A DNA stretch of 64,000 nt from positions 1 through 64,000 of the forward strand of contig JAHBVX010000006.1 in the NCBI GenBank assembly GCA_019637295.1. Direction: 5' to 3'. The stretch comes from Polyangiaceae bacterium. Lineage in GTDB: Bacteria > Myxococcota_A > Polyangia > Polyangiales > Polyangiaceae. The notes below the pieces were generated by a model. It ran no database searches and was not told where the DNA came from. It saw only the letters and a program-made list of their open reading frames with translations. Of this stretch, positions 24,917 to 33,979 are shown one piece after another. Position 1 is the first letter of the stretch. Each line of letters begins with the position of its first letter. The translations under genes were made by a program, and so were the position numbers.

Positions 24917-25468
24917 ATGGAGCGTCTCTTCGAAGAACTCGGCGCGGAGCATCGCCTGATCGCGGCGGTGCTTGGCTCGATGGAGCGGTACCTGGACGCC
25001 GTGGAGCGGGGCGAGGGCCACGACCGGCTGGATCTGTTTCGATTCATCGTGTTCTTGAGCGACTACGCCGACGACATCCACCACGAGAAGGAGGAGCGGG
25101 TGCTGATGAAGGGCATGGCAAAGCACGGGTTTTCCTTGCTCAGCGGCCCCCTCGCCCACGTCAAGGAGCAACACGAGCGCGAGCGCGGCCTGTTCGCGGC
25201 GCTGCACCGCATCGCGGTGGACGGGGGCGACCTGGCCGAGGCGGTCCCGGCCGCTCGGGAGCTGGTCGCCTTCGAACGCGCCCACATGGCCAAGGAGAAC
25301 GAGCTGCTGTATCCCGCGGCCCGGCGAGAGCTCGGGCAGGACGACCCAGCCCCCCTGTTGGCGGCGCTCGATCGGTTCAACGCGGCTCGTGACCGCGACG
25401 GTCACGCGGCGTGGCTCGTGCGCCTGGCCGAGGACCTCACCGGCCGCTACCCGGTGGTGCAGACTTGA
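24917..25468 (+). CDS. Hemerythrin-like (HHE) domain protein
   Basis: 183-aa cytoplasmic four-helix protein. Metal-ligand pattern: H13 in ELGAEHRLI, DIHHEKEERVLM (HxxxE type), HVKEQHERERG, then FERAHMAKENELLYP near residue 120. This ordering fits hemerythrin HHE proteins that bind a di-iron centre and sense or carry O2 or NO. Starts at the ATG at 24917; a TATCCT box ends only 9 nt upstream, suggesting a very short leader. Stands alone between divergent and unrelated genes. Confidence 0.85.
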   Translation: MERLFEELGAEHRLIAAVLGSMERYLDAVERGEGHDRLDLFRFIVFLSDYADDIHHEKEERVLMKGMAKHGFSLLSGPLAHVKEQHERERGLFAALHRIAVDGGDLAEAVPAARELVAFERAHMAKENELLYPAARRELGQDDPAPLLAALDRFNAARDRDGHAAWLVRLAEDLTGRYPVVQT

Positions 25469-25521
25469 AAAGCATCGGCTGACGGCCTCATCATGGCGCG
25501 ATGAGCTCAGCCCAGGGGAAG

Positions 25522-26526
25522 ATGCGGAAGCTGCACGGAACGTTGCTCGGAGCGCTCGCGCTGTCGCTGATCGCGACCAGCTCGCCGGCGCAAGAGCAGA
25601 CGATCACGGACAAGGCGCGCCAGTACTTCCAGGCCGGCGTGAACTACATGCGAGATCCGGACGGCGCGAAGTACGAGGAGGCGTACCGCTCCTTCAAGGC
25701 CGCGTACGCGGAGTCTCCCTCCTGGAAAATCCTGGGCAACCTCGGCATCACGGCGATGAAGCTCGAGCGGGACGGCGAAGCAGCGGAGGCGTTTCGGGGC
25801 TACCTCGCCGGTGGCAAGGACGAGCTCGACGAAGCGGAGAAGGCTCAGGTCGCCCGCGACCTGCAGACCCTGGAGGCGAGCATGGGCAAGCTCGTACTCG
25901 AGGTCTCTCCCGACGGCGCCGTCATCCTCGACGAGCGACTGCCGACCTCCGGGTCGCCGATCTCCAATCGCTACACGCTGCAGGCCGGGCGACTCGAGAT
26001 CGGGCTGCGTGCCGGCCGGCACCGCATTACCGCGCGGCTTCCGGGTCACGACGAGGAGAAGCTCGAGATCGACGTGGCGCCGGGCAGCCAGCTCAGCCAC
26101 AAGCTCACGCTGACGCCCACCAAGTCCGACTCGGGCGCCTCCGGCCCGGTGGGGCCCGTCGCCCCGGGCGTGGAGCCAGCCCAGCGACCCGTGCCAACGA
26201 CGGTCTGGATCGGACTGGCCGCCACGGGCGCGTTCGCCGTCGGCGCCACCGTGACCGGGCTGATGGCGTCGGGAAAGCGCAGCGATTTCGACGCGAAGAA
26301 CAACGGCACTGACCCGGCCGGGGCCGAGCGGCTGCGCGACGACGGCAAGCGGCTGAACCTGATCACCGACGTCTTGCTCGGCGGCGCCGTCGTCGCCGGG
26401 GCCGTCACGGCGGTGCTCTACCTGAACCGTCCCGAGGTCCCGGCAGAGCGGGAGACCGCCGGCCTACGCTTCCGTCCGGCCATCGTGCCCGGAGGTGGGT
26501 CGATGTGGGTGACGGGCGCCTTCTGA
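25522..26526 (+). CDS. PEGA-domain envelope protein with TPR-like N-terminus
   Basis: 334-aa protein: cleavable signal peptide (GALALSLIATSSPAQ), helical segment similar to a tetratricopeptide (KYEEAYRSFKAAYAES), then a PEGA-like beta domain (~120-185) with LVLEVSPDGAVILD and GRHRITARLPGHDEEKLEI. A Pro-rich spacer and two hydrophobic stretches follow (WIGLAATGAFAVGATVTGLM; VLLGGAVVAGAVTAVLYL). This architecture recurs many times per genome in Polyangia and is often near kinases; no biochemical role is known. The ATG at 25501 is an alternative start adding seven residues. Confidence 0.75.
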   Translation: MRKLHGTLLGALALSLIATSSPAQEQTITDKARQYFQAGVNYMRDPDGAKYEEAYRSFKAAYAESPSWKILGNLGITAMKLERDGEAAEAFRGYLAGGKDELDEAEKAQVARDLQTLEASMGKLVLEVSPDGAVILDERLPTSGSPISNRYTLQAGRLEIGLRAGRHRITARLPGHDEEKLEIDVAPGSQLSHKLTLTPTKSDSGASGPVGPVAPGVEPAQRPVPTTVWIGLAATGAFAVGATVTGLMASGKRSDFDAKNNGTDPAGAERLRDDGKRLNLITDVLLGGAVVAGAVTAVLYLNRPEVPAERETAGLRFRPAIVPGGGSMWVTGAF

Positions 26527-26546
26527 GGTGACCCGGCTCGACCGCG

Positions 26547-26575
26547 TTGTCATCGGTCAAGTGCACCGCTAACCT
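26547..26575 (+). promoter_or_regulatory. Promoter of the FN3-cytochrome operon
   Basis: -35 TTGTCA (26547-26552), exactly 17 bp, -10 TAACCT (26570-26575). Predicted start of transcription near 26582, 38 nt upstream of the ATG at 26620, which has an AAGGA ribosome site. Confidence 0.55.
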
Positions 26576-26619
26576 GGCCTAGGCTTGCCGACTGGGCCGG
26601 CGCCGCGGAAGGACCGTCC

Positions 26620-29600
26620 ATGACGTCACGTCGCTTATGGCTTGTTGGGGCAATCTGCGCATTGTTTGCGTTGCGCTGCGGTGGCGATGACCCCACGGGG
26701 GGAAGTGGAGGCGGCGGCGGGGTCATCTCGGATGGGGCTGCGGGCATCGCGGGACAGGCGGGGAGCGGTCCAACTGACACGACCGCGCCGGTGTTCGGTG
26801 GTGTCACGGGGGCGACGTCCGTCGCCGAGCATCAGATCGCGCTGACGTGGTCGGCAGCGACGGACAACGTGACCCCGGCAGCGCAGATCACGTACCGCAT
26901 CTACGCCGCGACGACGAGCAATGGGCACGACTTCACCCAGCCCTGGGCCACCGCCCCCGCCGGCTCCCTCGGCGCCGTCGTCAGCGGCCTCGCCCCCGCG
27001 ACGCAGTACACGTTCGTCGTGCGCGCGGTGGACACCTCGAACAACGAGGACGACAACTCCATCAAGGCCACGGAGCGCACGAAGGACTTCACGGCGCCGA
27101 CGTTCGCCGGCGTTCAGGACGTCGTGGGCCTATCGAAGGACAGCCTGGAGGTCTCGTGGAACCCGGCGACGGACGACGGCACGCCGTCGAGCGGGATCGT
27201 CTACCGCGTGTACGTCGCTGCGACGCAAGCGGGGCAGAACTTCTCCTCGTCGCCGACGGTGACCACCTCGCCCGGCGCGGCGAAAGCCACGATCACCGGG
27301 CTCACGGAGGCCACGCCCTATTTCGTCGTGGTCCGCGCGGTGGACAGCGACGGCAACGCGGACACGAACGTCAAGGAGGTGGGCGGGGAGACCCTCGACG
27401 GCACCGCGCCAGTCTTCGCCGGCGCGACCGGCGCCACGGCCCTCGGCACGGCCATCTCCATCGCCTGGGCGCCGGCGACGGACAACATCGATCCCGAGGC
27501 CTACATCGGCTATCGCATCTATCAGGCCACGACCCCGGGCGGGCAGAACTTCACGACGCCCACCTACACGAGCGCGCTCGGTGCCAGCGCGTTCACCGCG
27601 CTGAACCTGAACGTCTCGACGACGTACTACTACGTGGTGCGGGCGGTGGACTCGACGGGGAACGAAGACACCAACTCCGTCGAGGTCAGCGCCACTACTG
27701 CCGCCTCGCCCGACATCACTCCGCCGGTGTTCGCCGGTTTGGACGCTGCGACCCCGACCAGCGCCACGACGGTGGAGCTGACGTGGGCTCCGGCCAGTGA
27801 CGACTACTCGCAGCCCGCGGACATCGTGTACGACATCTTCACGTCGTCGACCCCCGGCGGACAGGCCTTCTCGACCCCCACGCTCACCACCGCGCCCGGA
27901 CAGACCCAGCACACGCTCACGGGCCTGCTGCCGCTCACGCCAGTCCACGTCGTGGTGCGGGCGCGCGATCAAGCGGGCAACAGCGACACCAACACGGTCC
28001 AGAAGAGCGCCACGCCCTTCCCGGACACCATCGCTCCCACCTTCGGCGGCCTGGTCAGCGTCACTGCGCAAGGCCCCACTGGCCTGTCCTTGAGCTGGAG
28101 CGCGGCGACGGACGACGTGTCGCCCCCCGGCTCCATCGTCTACAAGGTGTATCAGGGCTCGAGCGCCGGCGGCGTGGTCCTGACCACGCCCGTCGTCACG
28201 ACGGCGCCGGGCGCCACCTCCGCCAACGTGAGCGGGCTCGCGGCCGACACCACGTACTACTTCATCGTGCGCGCGGTGGACGAGGCCAGCAACGAGGACT
28301 CGAACACCATCGAGAAGAGCGGCAAGACGGCCCCCGACACCACCGCGCCGACCTTCGGTGGAGCCACCGACGCGACGCCACAGAGCCCGACCAGCATACT
28401 GGTGAGCTGGTCACCCGCGACGGACGACGTCACGCCCTCCGGCAACATCGTCTACGACGTGTATCGGTCCACGACGTCGGGCGGCCAGAACTTCACCACC
28501 CCCACGGCCACGAGCGCGGCGGGCGCGACGAACCTCATGATGACGGGGTTGGCCGCGACGACGACTTACTACTTCGTCGTGCGCGCGCGTGACCAGGCCG
28601 GCAATCGCGACACGAACACCACGCAGGTCAGCGCCACGACCCCGGCAGACACGACCCCGCCGGTGTTCGCCGGGGCGACGAGCGTCTCGGGCGCGACCAA
28701 CACCACGCTCACGGTCAACTGGGCCGCCGCCAACGACAACGTGACGCCTCCGGCCAGCATCAAGTACCGGGTGTGTTGGTCCACCTCCCCCACGGGCTGC
28801 ACCACGTCGTTCAGCGCCATGGCGACGGTGACCGGCGGGACCTCGCACACCGTGACCGGGCTGCCGCCCAACACCAGCTACTACTTCGTGGTTCGAGCCG
28901 AGGATCTGGTGGGCAACGTCGACACGAACACCGTGGTTCGCTCGGGGGCCACGACCCCGGACGTCACCCCACCCACCTTCGCGGGAGCTGCGGCTGCAAA
29001 CGCGCAGAACGCGACGACCATTCAGCTCACCTGGGCGGCCGCGACGGACAACGTGACCCCGGTGGGTAGCATCGTCTACGACGTGTACATGGCTCTGAGC
29101 AGCGGCGGGCAGAACTTCGCCGCGCCGAGCTTCACGACGGCTGCAGGGGCCACGTCGTTCAACGTGACGGCGCTCGCGCCCAACACCCCGTACTTCTTCG
29201 TCGTGCGGGCTCGGGATCAGGCGGGCAATCGCGACTCGAACACCGTGCAGCGCACCACGAGCACGCTGCCGGACACCACGCCGCCCACCTTCGCCGGCGC
29301 CACCAGCGTGACGAACCAGACGGAGACCAGCCTGCGGGTCAACTGGAACGCCGCCACGGACGACACCACGCCCCAGGCCGGCATCGTCTACCTCGTGTGC
29401 TGGTCCACCACCAACGGCGGGTGCAACACGACCTTCACCGCCATGGCCACCACGGCGGCAGGGGCCCTGAACCACACGGCAACCGGACTCAACCCGGCGA
29501 CGACCTACTACTTCGTGGTCCGTGCCCGCGACGCCTTCAACAACACCAGCAGCACCACGACCCAGGTGCAGGGCACTACCGTCGCGGACACGGCGCCGCC

Positions 29601-32145
29601 CACCTTTGCGGGCGCCACCAGCGTGTCGGGCGCGTCGGCCACCACGCTGACGGTCAACTGGGCTCCCGCGACGGACAACGTCACGCCCCAGGCCAGCATC
29701 ATCTACCGCATCTGCCTGACGCAGAGCCCCACGGGCTGCAGCGGGGCGAGCTTCAGCGTCACCCAGAGCCAGACCGGCGGCACCTCGCGCCAGTTCATCG
29801 GGCTGAACCCAACGCAGACCTACTACTTCGTCGTTCGCGCCGAAGACGCCGCGACCAACCGCGACAGCAACAGCGTCGTGGTCTCGGGCGCGACGGTCAA
29901 CGACGTGACTCCGCCGACCTTCGCAGGCCTCACCAGCGCCACGGCGGCGGGCGCCACCAACATCAACCTGCTGTGGACCGCGGCGACCGACAACGTCAGC
30001 ACGCCCGCGCAGATCGTGTACGACATCTGGCGCGCGACCTCGCCGGGCGGTCAGAACTTCGCTGGCGCGCCGCAGTACACGAGCGCGGCGGGCGCGACCA
30101 GCTTCGGCGCCGGGGGGCTGAGTCCGAACACCACGTATTACTTCGTGGCTCGCGCCCGAGACCAGGCAGGCAACCGCGACACGAACACGGTGGAGCGCTT
30201 CGCCACCACCACCGCGGACACCACGCCCCCGACCTTTGCCGGCGCTACCAGCATCAGCGCGCCGACGGCCACCACGCTGACGGTCAACTGGAGTCCCGCG
30301 ACGGACAACGTCACGCCCCAGGGCAGCATCGTGTACGACGTGTGTCGCACGACGGTGAACGGCGGCTGCAGCGGCGGGAGCTTCGTCGTCCATCACACCA
30401 GCGCTGCCGGCGCGACCAGCTTCGTGATTCCGTCCCTCGCGCCCGCGACGCTGTACTACGTCGTCGTGCGCGCGCGGGACCAGGCGAACAACCGCGACGG
30501 CAACAGCGTCCAGGTCACGGGCACGACCACCACCGACACGACGCCGCCCACCTTCGCCGGCGCCACCAGCGTGACCAACAACGCGGTCACGAGCCTGCGG
30601 GTGAACTGGGCTGCGGCGACGGACAACGTCACACCGGCCGGCAGCATGGTCTACGACGTGTGCTGGAGCACCAACAGCACCGGCTGCTCGGGTGGCAGCT
30701 TCAGCACCATGGCCACCTCGGCCGCAGGCGCCGCCTTCTACACGGCGACGGGTCTCTTGCCCACCACGACGTACTACTTCGTGGTGCGCGCGCGGGATCA
30801 GGCGGGCAATTCGGACACCAACAGCGTGGTGCGCAGCGGCGCCACGCTGGCCGACACCACGCCGCCCACCTTCGCCGGCGCCACGAGCGTGAGCGGCGCC
30901 ACCATCACCAGCCTCCAGGTCAACTGGAATCAAGCCACGGACGACACCACCTCCCACGCCAACATGAGCTACTTGGTGTGCTGGAGTACGAACAGCACCA
31001 CGTGTGCGAACAGCTTCAGCGCCATGGCGACCGTGGTCGGCGGACTCAACTACACCGCCGTCAACCTGGTGCCGAACACCACGTACTACTTCGTGGTCCG
31101 TGCCCGTGACGCCTTCAACAACACCGAGACCAACACGGTGGTCCGCAATGGCCCCACGTCCCAGGACTTGACGGCCCCCACCGGGGGGCTCGCCAGCTCC
31201 GTGACCAACGCCACGGTCAGCTCGCTCCGCATCAATTTCACCCAGGCGACGGACAACTACACGCCGCAGGCCAACATCACCTATCGCATCTGCCGGTCCA
31301 CCACCAACGGTGGCTGCAACAGCAGCTTCGTGGTGTGGGCCAGCGTGGTCGGCGCGCCGCTGTACCACACCTTCACGGGCCTCACGCTCAACACGACGTA
31401 CTACTTCGTGGTGCGTGCCGAGGACCAGTTCGGCAATCGCAGCACGAACACCACGCAGGTGTCGGGCGCGACGTTGAACGACACGACGCCACCAGTGTGG
31501 GGGGGCGGCCCGACGGTGACCGCATCTCCCACCGCGGCCGGCGTGCTGAACGCTTCGTGGACGGCGGCCACCGACAACTACTACGCGGCCAGCAGCATCC
31601 GCTACCACCTGTGCTGGAACACGGACTGGACCCAGTGCTGGGACTCCGCCTTCACCTCGATGGCGATAACGGCCTACGGCGCGACCACACGCGCTGTCAC
31701 CGGGCTTGCCAACAACACCTCCTATTACGTCATGGTCCGGGCGCAGGACTTCTCCGGCAACATGGAGACGGGGAACCACTGGGCGATGACCCGAACGCTG
31801 GTGTCCTACTCGCAGCAGATCTGGCCGAACATGTTCAAGAACACGGTCACCTACGGCAGCTGCGGCGCCTGCCACTCCTGGACTCGCGCGAACACGGTGA
31901 ACGTGTCGAGCGGCTACAACGCCGGTGCGGGCTGTGGCGGCACGCTGCTTCTCGTCGAGCCCAACATGCCGCAAGAGAGCTACATCTACCGCAAGATGGT
32001 CAGCTACGGGAACACGAGCTCGCCCTTCAGCGGGGGCTGCCCCAACTACTACAGCGGCGTGCAGATGCCGCAGGGCGGCCCCTACAACGGCACCAACATC
32101 ACCTTGATGCGCCAGTGGATCGTGGACGGCGCGCCCAACAACTGA
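26620..32145 (+). CDS. Giant surface lipoprotein: 16 fibronectin-III repeats plus a C-terminal c-type cytochrome-like domain
   Basis: 1,841 aa. The N-terminus ends FALRC (atypical lipobox, Arg at -1), then a Gly-rich spacer. Sixteen FN3 modules of ~105 aa follow (about residues 52-1725), each opening with a D.TPPTFAGA-type motif and ending YYFVVRA.D..GN.D.N. Half of them (7, 9, 10, 12-16) carry a CX7C pair (for example CWSTSPTGC), all in the distal part. The C-terminal ~110 residues hold C1748-G-A-C1751-H1752, a downstream MPQGG that could supply an axial Met, and end WIVDGAPNN like c-type cytochrome domains. It is the first gene of an operon with another FN3-cytochrome and a pentahaem cytochrome. 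Likely a long rod displaying a redox tip; function inferred. Confidence 0.8.
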   Translation: MTSRRLWLVGAICALFALRCGGDDPTGGSGGGGGVISDGAAGIAGQAGSGPTDTTAPVFGGVTGATSVAEHQIALTWSAATDNVTPAAQITYRIYAATTSNGHDFTQPWATAPAGSLGAVVSGLAPATQYTFVVRAVDTSNNEDDNSIKATERTKDFTAPTFAGVQDVVGLSKDSLEVSWNPATDDGTPSSGIVYRVYVAATQAGQNFSSSPTVTTSPGAAKATITGLTEATPYFVVVRAVDSDGNADTNVKEVGGETLDGTAPVFAGATGATALGTAISIAWAPATDNIDPEAYIGYRIYQATTPGGQNFTTPTYTSALGASAFTALNLNVSTTYYYVVRAVDSTGNEDTNSVEVSATTAASPDITPPVFAGLDAATPTSATTVELTWAPASDDYSQPADIVYDIFTSSTPGGQAFSTPTLTTAPGQTQHTLTGLLPLTPVHVVVRARDQAGNSDTNTVQKSATPFPDTIAPTFGGLVSVTAQGPTGLSLSWSAATDDVSPPGSIVYKVYQGSSAGGVVLTTPVVTTAPGATSANVSGLAADTTYYFIVRAVDEASNEDSNTIEKSGKTAPDTTAPTFGGATDATPQSPTSILVSWSPATDDVTPSGNIVYDVYRSTTSGGQNFTTPTATSAAGATNLMMTGLAATTTYYFVVRARDQAGNRDTNTTQVSATTPADTTPPVFAGATSVSGATNTTLTVNWAAANDNVTPPASIKYRVCWSTSPTGCTTSFSAMATVTGGTSHTVTGLPPNTSYYFVVRAEDLVGNVDTNTVVRSGATTPDVTPPTFAGAAAANAQNATTIQLTWAAATDNVTPVGSIVYDVYMALSSGGQNFAAPSFTTAAGATSFNVTALAPNTPYFFVVRARDQAGNRDSNTVQRTTSTLPDTTPPTFAGATSVTNQTETSLRVNWNAATDDTTPQAGIVYLVCWSTTNGGCNTTFTAMATTAAGALNHTATGLNPATTYYFVVRARDAFNNTSSTTTQVQGTTVADTAPPTFAGATSVSGASATTLTVNWAPATDNVTPQASIIYRICLTQSPTGCSGASFSVTQSQTGGTSRQFIGLNPTQTYYFVVRAEDAATNRDSNSVVVSGATVNDVTPPTFAGLTSATAAGATNINLLWTAATDNVSTPAQIVYDIWRATSPGGQNFAGAPQYTSAAGATSFGAGGLSPNTTYYFVARARDQAGNRDTNTVERFATTTADTTPPTFAGATSISAPTATTLTVNWSPATDNVTPQGSIVYDVCRTTVNGGCSGGSFVVHHTSAAGATSFVIPSLAPATLYYVVVRARDQANNRDGNSVQVTGTTTTDTTPPTFAGATSVTNNAVTSLRVNWAAATDNVTPAGSMVYDVCWSTNSTGCSGGSFSTMATSAAGAAFYTATGLLPTTTYYFVVRARDQAGNSDTNSVVRSGATLADTTPPTFAGATSVSGATITSLQVNWNQATDDTTSHANMSYLVCWSTNSTTCANSFSAMATVVGGLNYTAVNLVPNTTYYFVVRARDAFNNTETNTVVRNGPTSQDLTAPTGGLASSVTNATVSSLRINFTQATDNYTPQANITYRICRSTTNGGCNSSFVVWASVVGAPLYHTFTGLTLNTTYYFVVRAEDQFGNRSTNTTQVSGATLNDTTPPVWGGGPTVTASPTAAGVLNASWTAATDNYYAASSIRYHLCWNTDWTQCWDSAFTSMAITAYGATTRAVTGLANNTSYYVMVRAQDFSGNMETGNHWAMTRTLVSYSQQIWPNMFKNTVTYGSCGACHSWTRANTVNVSSGYNAGAGCGGTLLLVEPNMPQESYIYRKMVSYGNTSSPFSGGCPNYYSGVQMPQGGPYNGTNITLMRQWIVDGAPNN
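26770..31800 (+). repeat. Tandem array of 16 FN3-coding units (~315 bp each)
   Basis: Imperfect direct repeats, most alike between repeats 7 and 15, where blocks such as CGCCGCCCACCTTCGCCGG recur at each module start. The high similarity makes the array prone to unequal recombination and to assembly collapse. Confidence 0.85.
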
Positions 32146-32170
32146 GCCTCTCGAAAGACAGGAAACTTCA

Positions 32171-33961
32171 ATGCGACTCGACAACTCCTTCCTTTGGCTC
32201 TCGTGCGCCGTGGCCGCGGCGCTGGCTTCGGCGAGCTGCGGCGGGGATGACCTGACCTGTGGCTCGGGCACCAAGCAGAGCGGCGACAAGTGCATCGCGT
32301 CGACCCCGGGCACCGGCGGGCAGGCCGGCGCTGCGGGCAGCGGTGGTACGGGCGGCGGCGGTACCGGTGGCACCGGCGGCGCGGTCAGCAGCGCGCCCAC
32401 CTTCGATGGGGTCAAGGCGGTGGCTCCCGTCTCCACCGCGAGCTTGCTCGCCGTTTGGGACCCGGCCTCGGACGCGACCACGATCCCGGAAGAGATCGTG
32501 TACAACGTGTACGTCGCGTCGAGCTCGGGGCAGTTCAATTTCGCGACGCCGCACCAGGTGTCCCCCCCGGGAGCCACGAGCCTGGAGCTCACGACCTTGG
32601 CGCCAGGCAACGACTACTACGTCGTCGTGCGCGCCGTGAACAAGGCCGGCACGGAGGACGACAACTCCAAGGAGCTCAGCGCCAAGACTCAGGCCGACAC
32701 GGCCGCGCCGACCTTCGGCGGGGTGAAGGACGCCAAGCCCGCGGGTGGCGGCGCGGTGGAGTTGTCGTGGGACGCCGCGAGCGACGACCTCACGCCGGCG
32801 GCAGCGATCGTCTACCAGGCCTACTGGGCCAGCGCCTCCGGCGGACAGAGCTTCGTGTTTCCAGCGGGGAGTAGCGCGCCCGGAGCCACCAGCATGGTCG
32901 TGAGCGGACTGCCCGCGCCCGACTCGACGTTCTTCTTCGTGGTGCGGGCGCGCGACGCCGCCGGGAACGTGGACGACAACGACAAGGAGGTCAGCGGCAA
33001 GACCGGCCTGGACACCTCGCCACCCTTGTTCAGCGGCTGCACCGCCGCGACGACCACGGGTGCGTCGACCGTCGACGTGACGTGGAATCCACCCAAGGAC
33101 GACGTGACGCCAGTCGCGGACATCGAGGTCAATGTCTACGCCTTCAAGACCCCCAAGCCCAAGGAGAGCGACTTCGGTTTGCCCGCGGGCACGTTCACGG
33201 GCGCGACTCACGGCGAGGTTCAAGGACTCGAGGCGAGCACGACCTACTACTTCGTGTGCCGCGCGGAGGACGCCTCGGGCAACGAGGACAAGAACCTGGG
33301 CGAGCGCAGCGCCAAGACGCTGGACGACGGCACACCACCGGTGTTCGCGGGGGTGACGGGTATCAAGAACGTCACCGGCAGCAGCGTCGAGCTCGAGTGG
33401 GCAGCCGCCACGGACGACAAATCCCCCGCCAGCGCCATCGTGTACGACGTGTACCAAGCGACGAGCCCTGGCGGTCAGAACTACGCCAATGCGCCGGCAG
33501 CTAGCTCCGCGGCGGGAGCGACGAGCGTGGTGGTGACTGGGCTCTCGCCACGCACGCACTACTACTTCGTGGTGCGAGCGCGGGACCAGGCGGGCAATCG
33601 AGACTCGAACACCGTCGACGTCGACGCAACCACACTGGTCAGCTTCTTCCTCAACGTGGAGCAGCCCATCTTCCAGGCCAAGTGCGCCCTCAGCGGCTGC
33701 CACACGGGTGGCACCCCCGCCGGCGGGTTGAACCTGTCGGCCGGTTTCGGCTATTTCAACCTGGTCAACGTCCAGGCTGCGGGCTCCCAGCTCATGCGCG
33801 TCAAGCCCGGCGAGCCCAACAACAGCTACCTCAACCTCAAGGTCCTGGGCACCGGCATCGCTGGTGAGATGATGCCGCCCCCCTCGACCAACGATTTCCT
33901 GACTCAGGATCAGAAGGACACGATCAAGGAGTGGATCGAGCAGGGCGCTCCCAACAACTGA
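32171..33961 (+). CDS. FN3-repeat lipoprotein with C-terminal CX4CH cytochrome-like domain
   Basis: 596-aa paralogue of the giant protein upstream, 25 nt after it. Signal peptide to ASASC (lipobox), a short Cys-containing segment (CGSGTKQSGDKC), a Gly/Thr spacer, then five FN3 modules marked by APTFDGV, APTFGGV, SPPLFSGC, TPPVFAGV and their YVVVRA/YFVVRARD ends. The C-terminal ~105 residues have C505-ALSG-C510-H511, a CX4CH spacing rather than CxxCH, then EMMPPPS as a possible Met ligand and a WIEQGAPNN end nearly identical to its neighbour. Whether haem is attached at a CX4CH site needs testing. Probably outer-membrane anchored. Confidence 0.8.
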   Translation: MRLDNSFLWLSCAVAAALASASCGGDDLTCGSGTKQSGDKCIASTPGTGGQAGAAGSGGTGGGGTGGTGGAVSSAPTFDGVKAVAPVSTASLLAVWDPASDATTIPEEIVYNVYVASSSGQFNFATPHQVSPPGATSLELTTLAPGNDYYVVVRAVNKAGTEDDNSKELSAKTQADTAAPTFGGVKDAKPAGGGAVELSWDAASDDLTPAAAIVYQAYWASASGGQSFVFPAGSSAPGATSMVVSGLPAPDSTFFFVVRARDAAGNVDDNDKEVSGKTGLDTSPPLFSGCTAATTTGASTVDVTWNPPKDDVTPVADIEVNVYAFKTPKPKESDFGLPAGTFTGATHGEVQGLEASTTYYFVCRAEDASGNEDKNLGERSAKTLDDGTPPVFAGVTGIKNVTGSSVELEWAAATDDKSPASAIVYDVYQATSPGGQNYANAPAASSAAGATSVVVTGLSPRTHYYFVVRARDQAGNRDSNTVDVDATTLVSFFLNVEQPIFQAKCALSGCHTGGTPAGGLNLSAGFGYFNLVNVQAAGSQLMRVKPGEPNNSYLNLKVLGTGIAGEMMPPPSTNDFLTQDQKDTIKEWIEQGAPNN

Positions 33962-33979
33962 CGCTTCGCAGAAGGAACC

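Noticed and set aside
28411-32610. 1,399-codon open frame antisense to the FN3 genes
   Set aside because: It mirrors the FN3 repeat periodicity and has Arg/Gly/Val-rich composition typical of antisense frames in high-GC DNA; no domain or signal sequence, and the sense genes are convincing.
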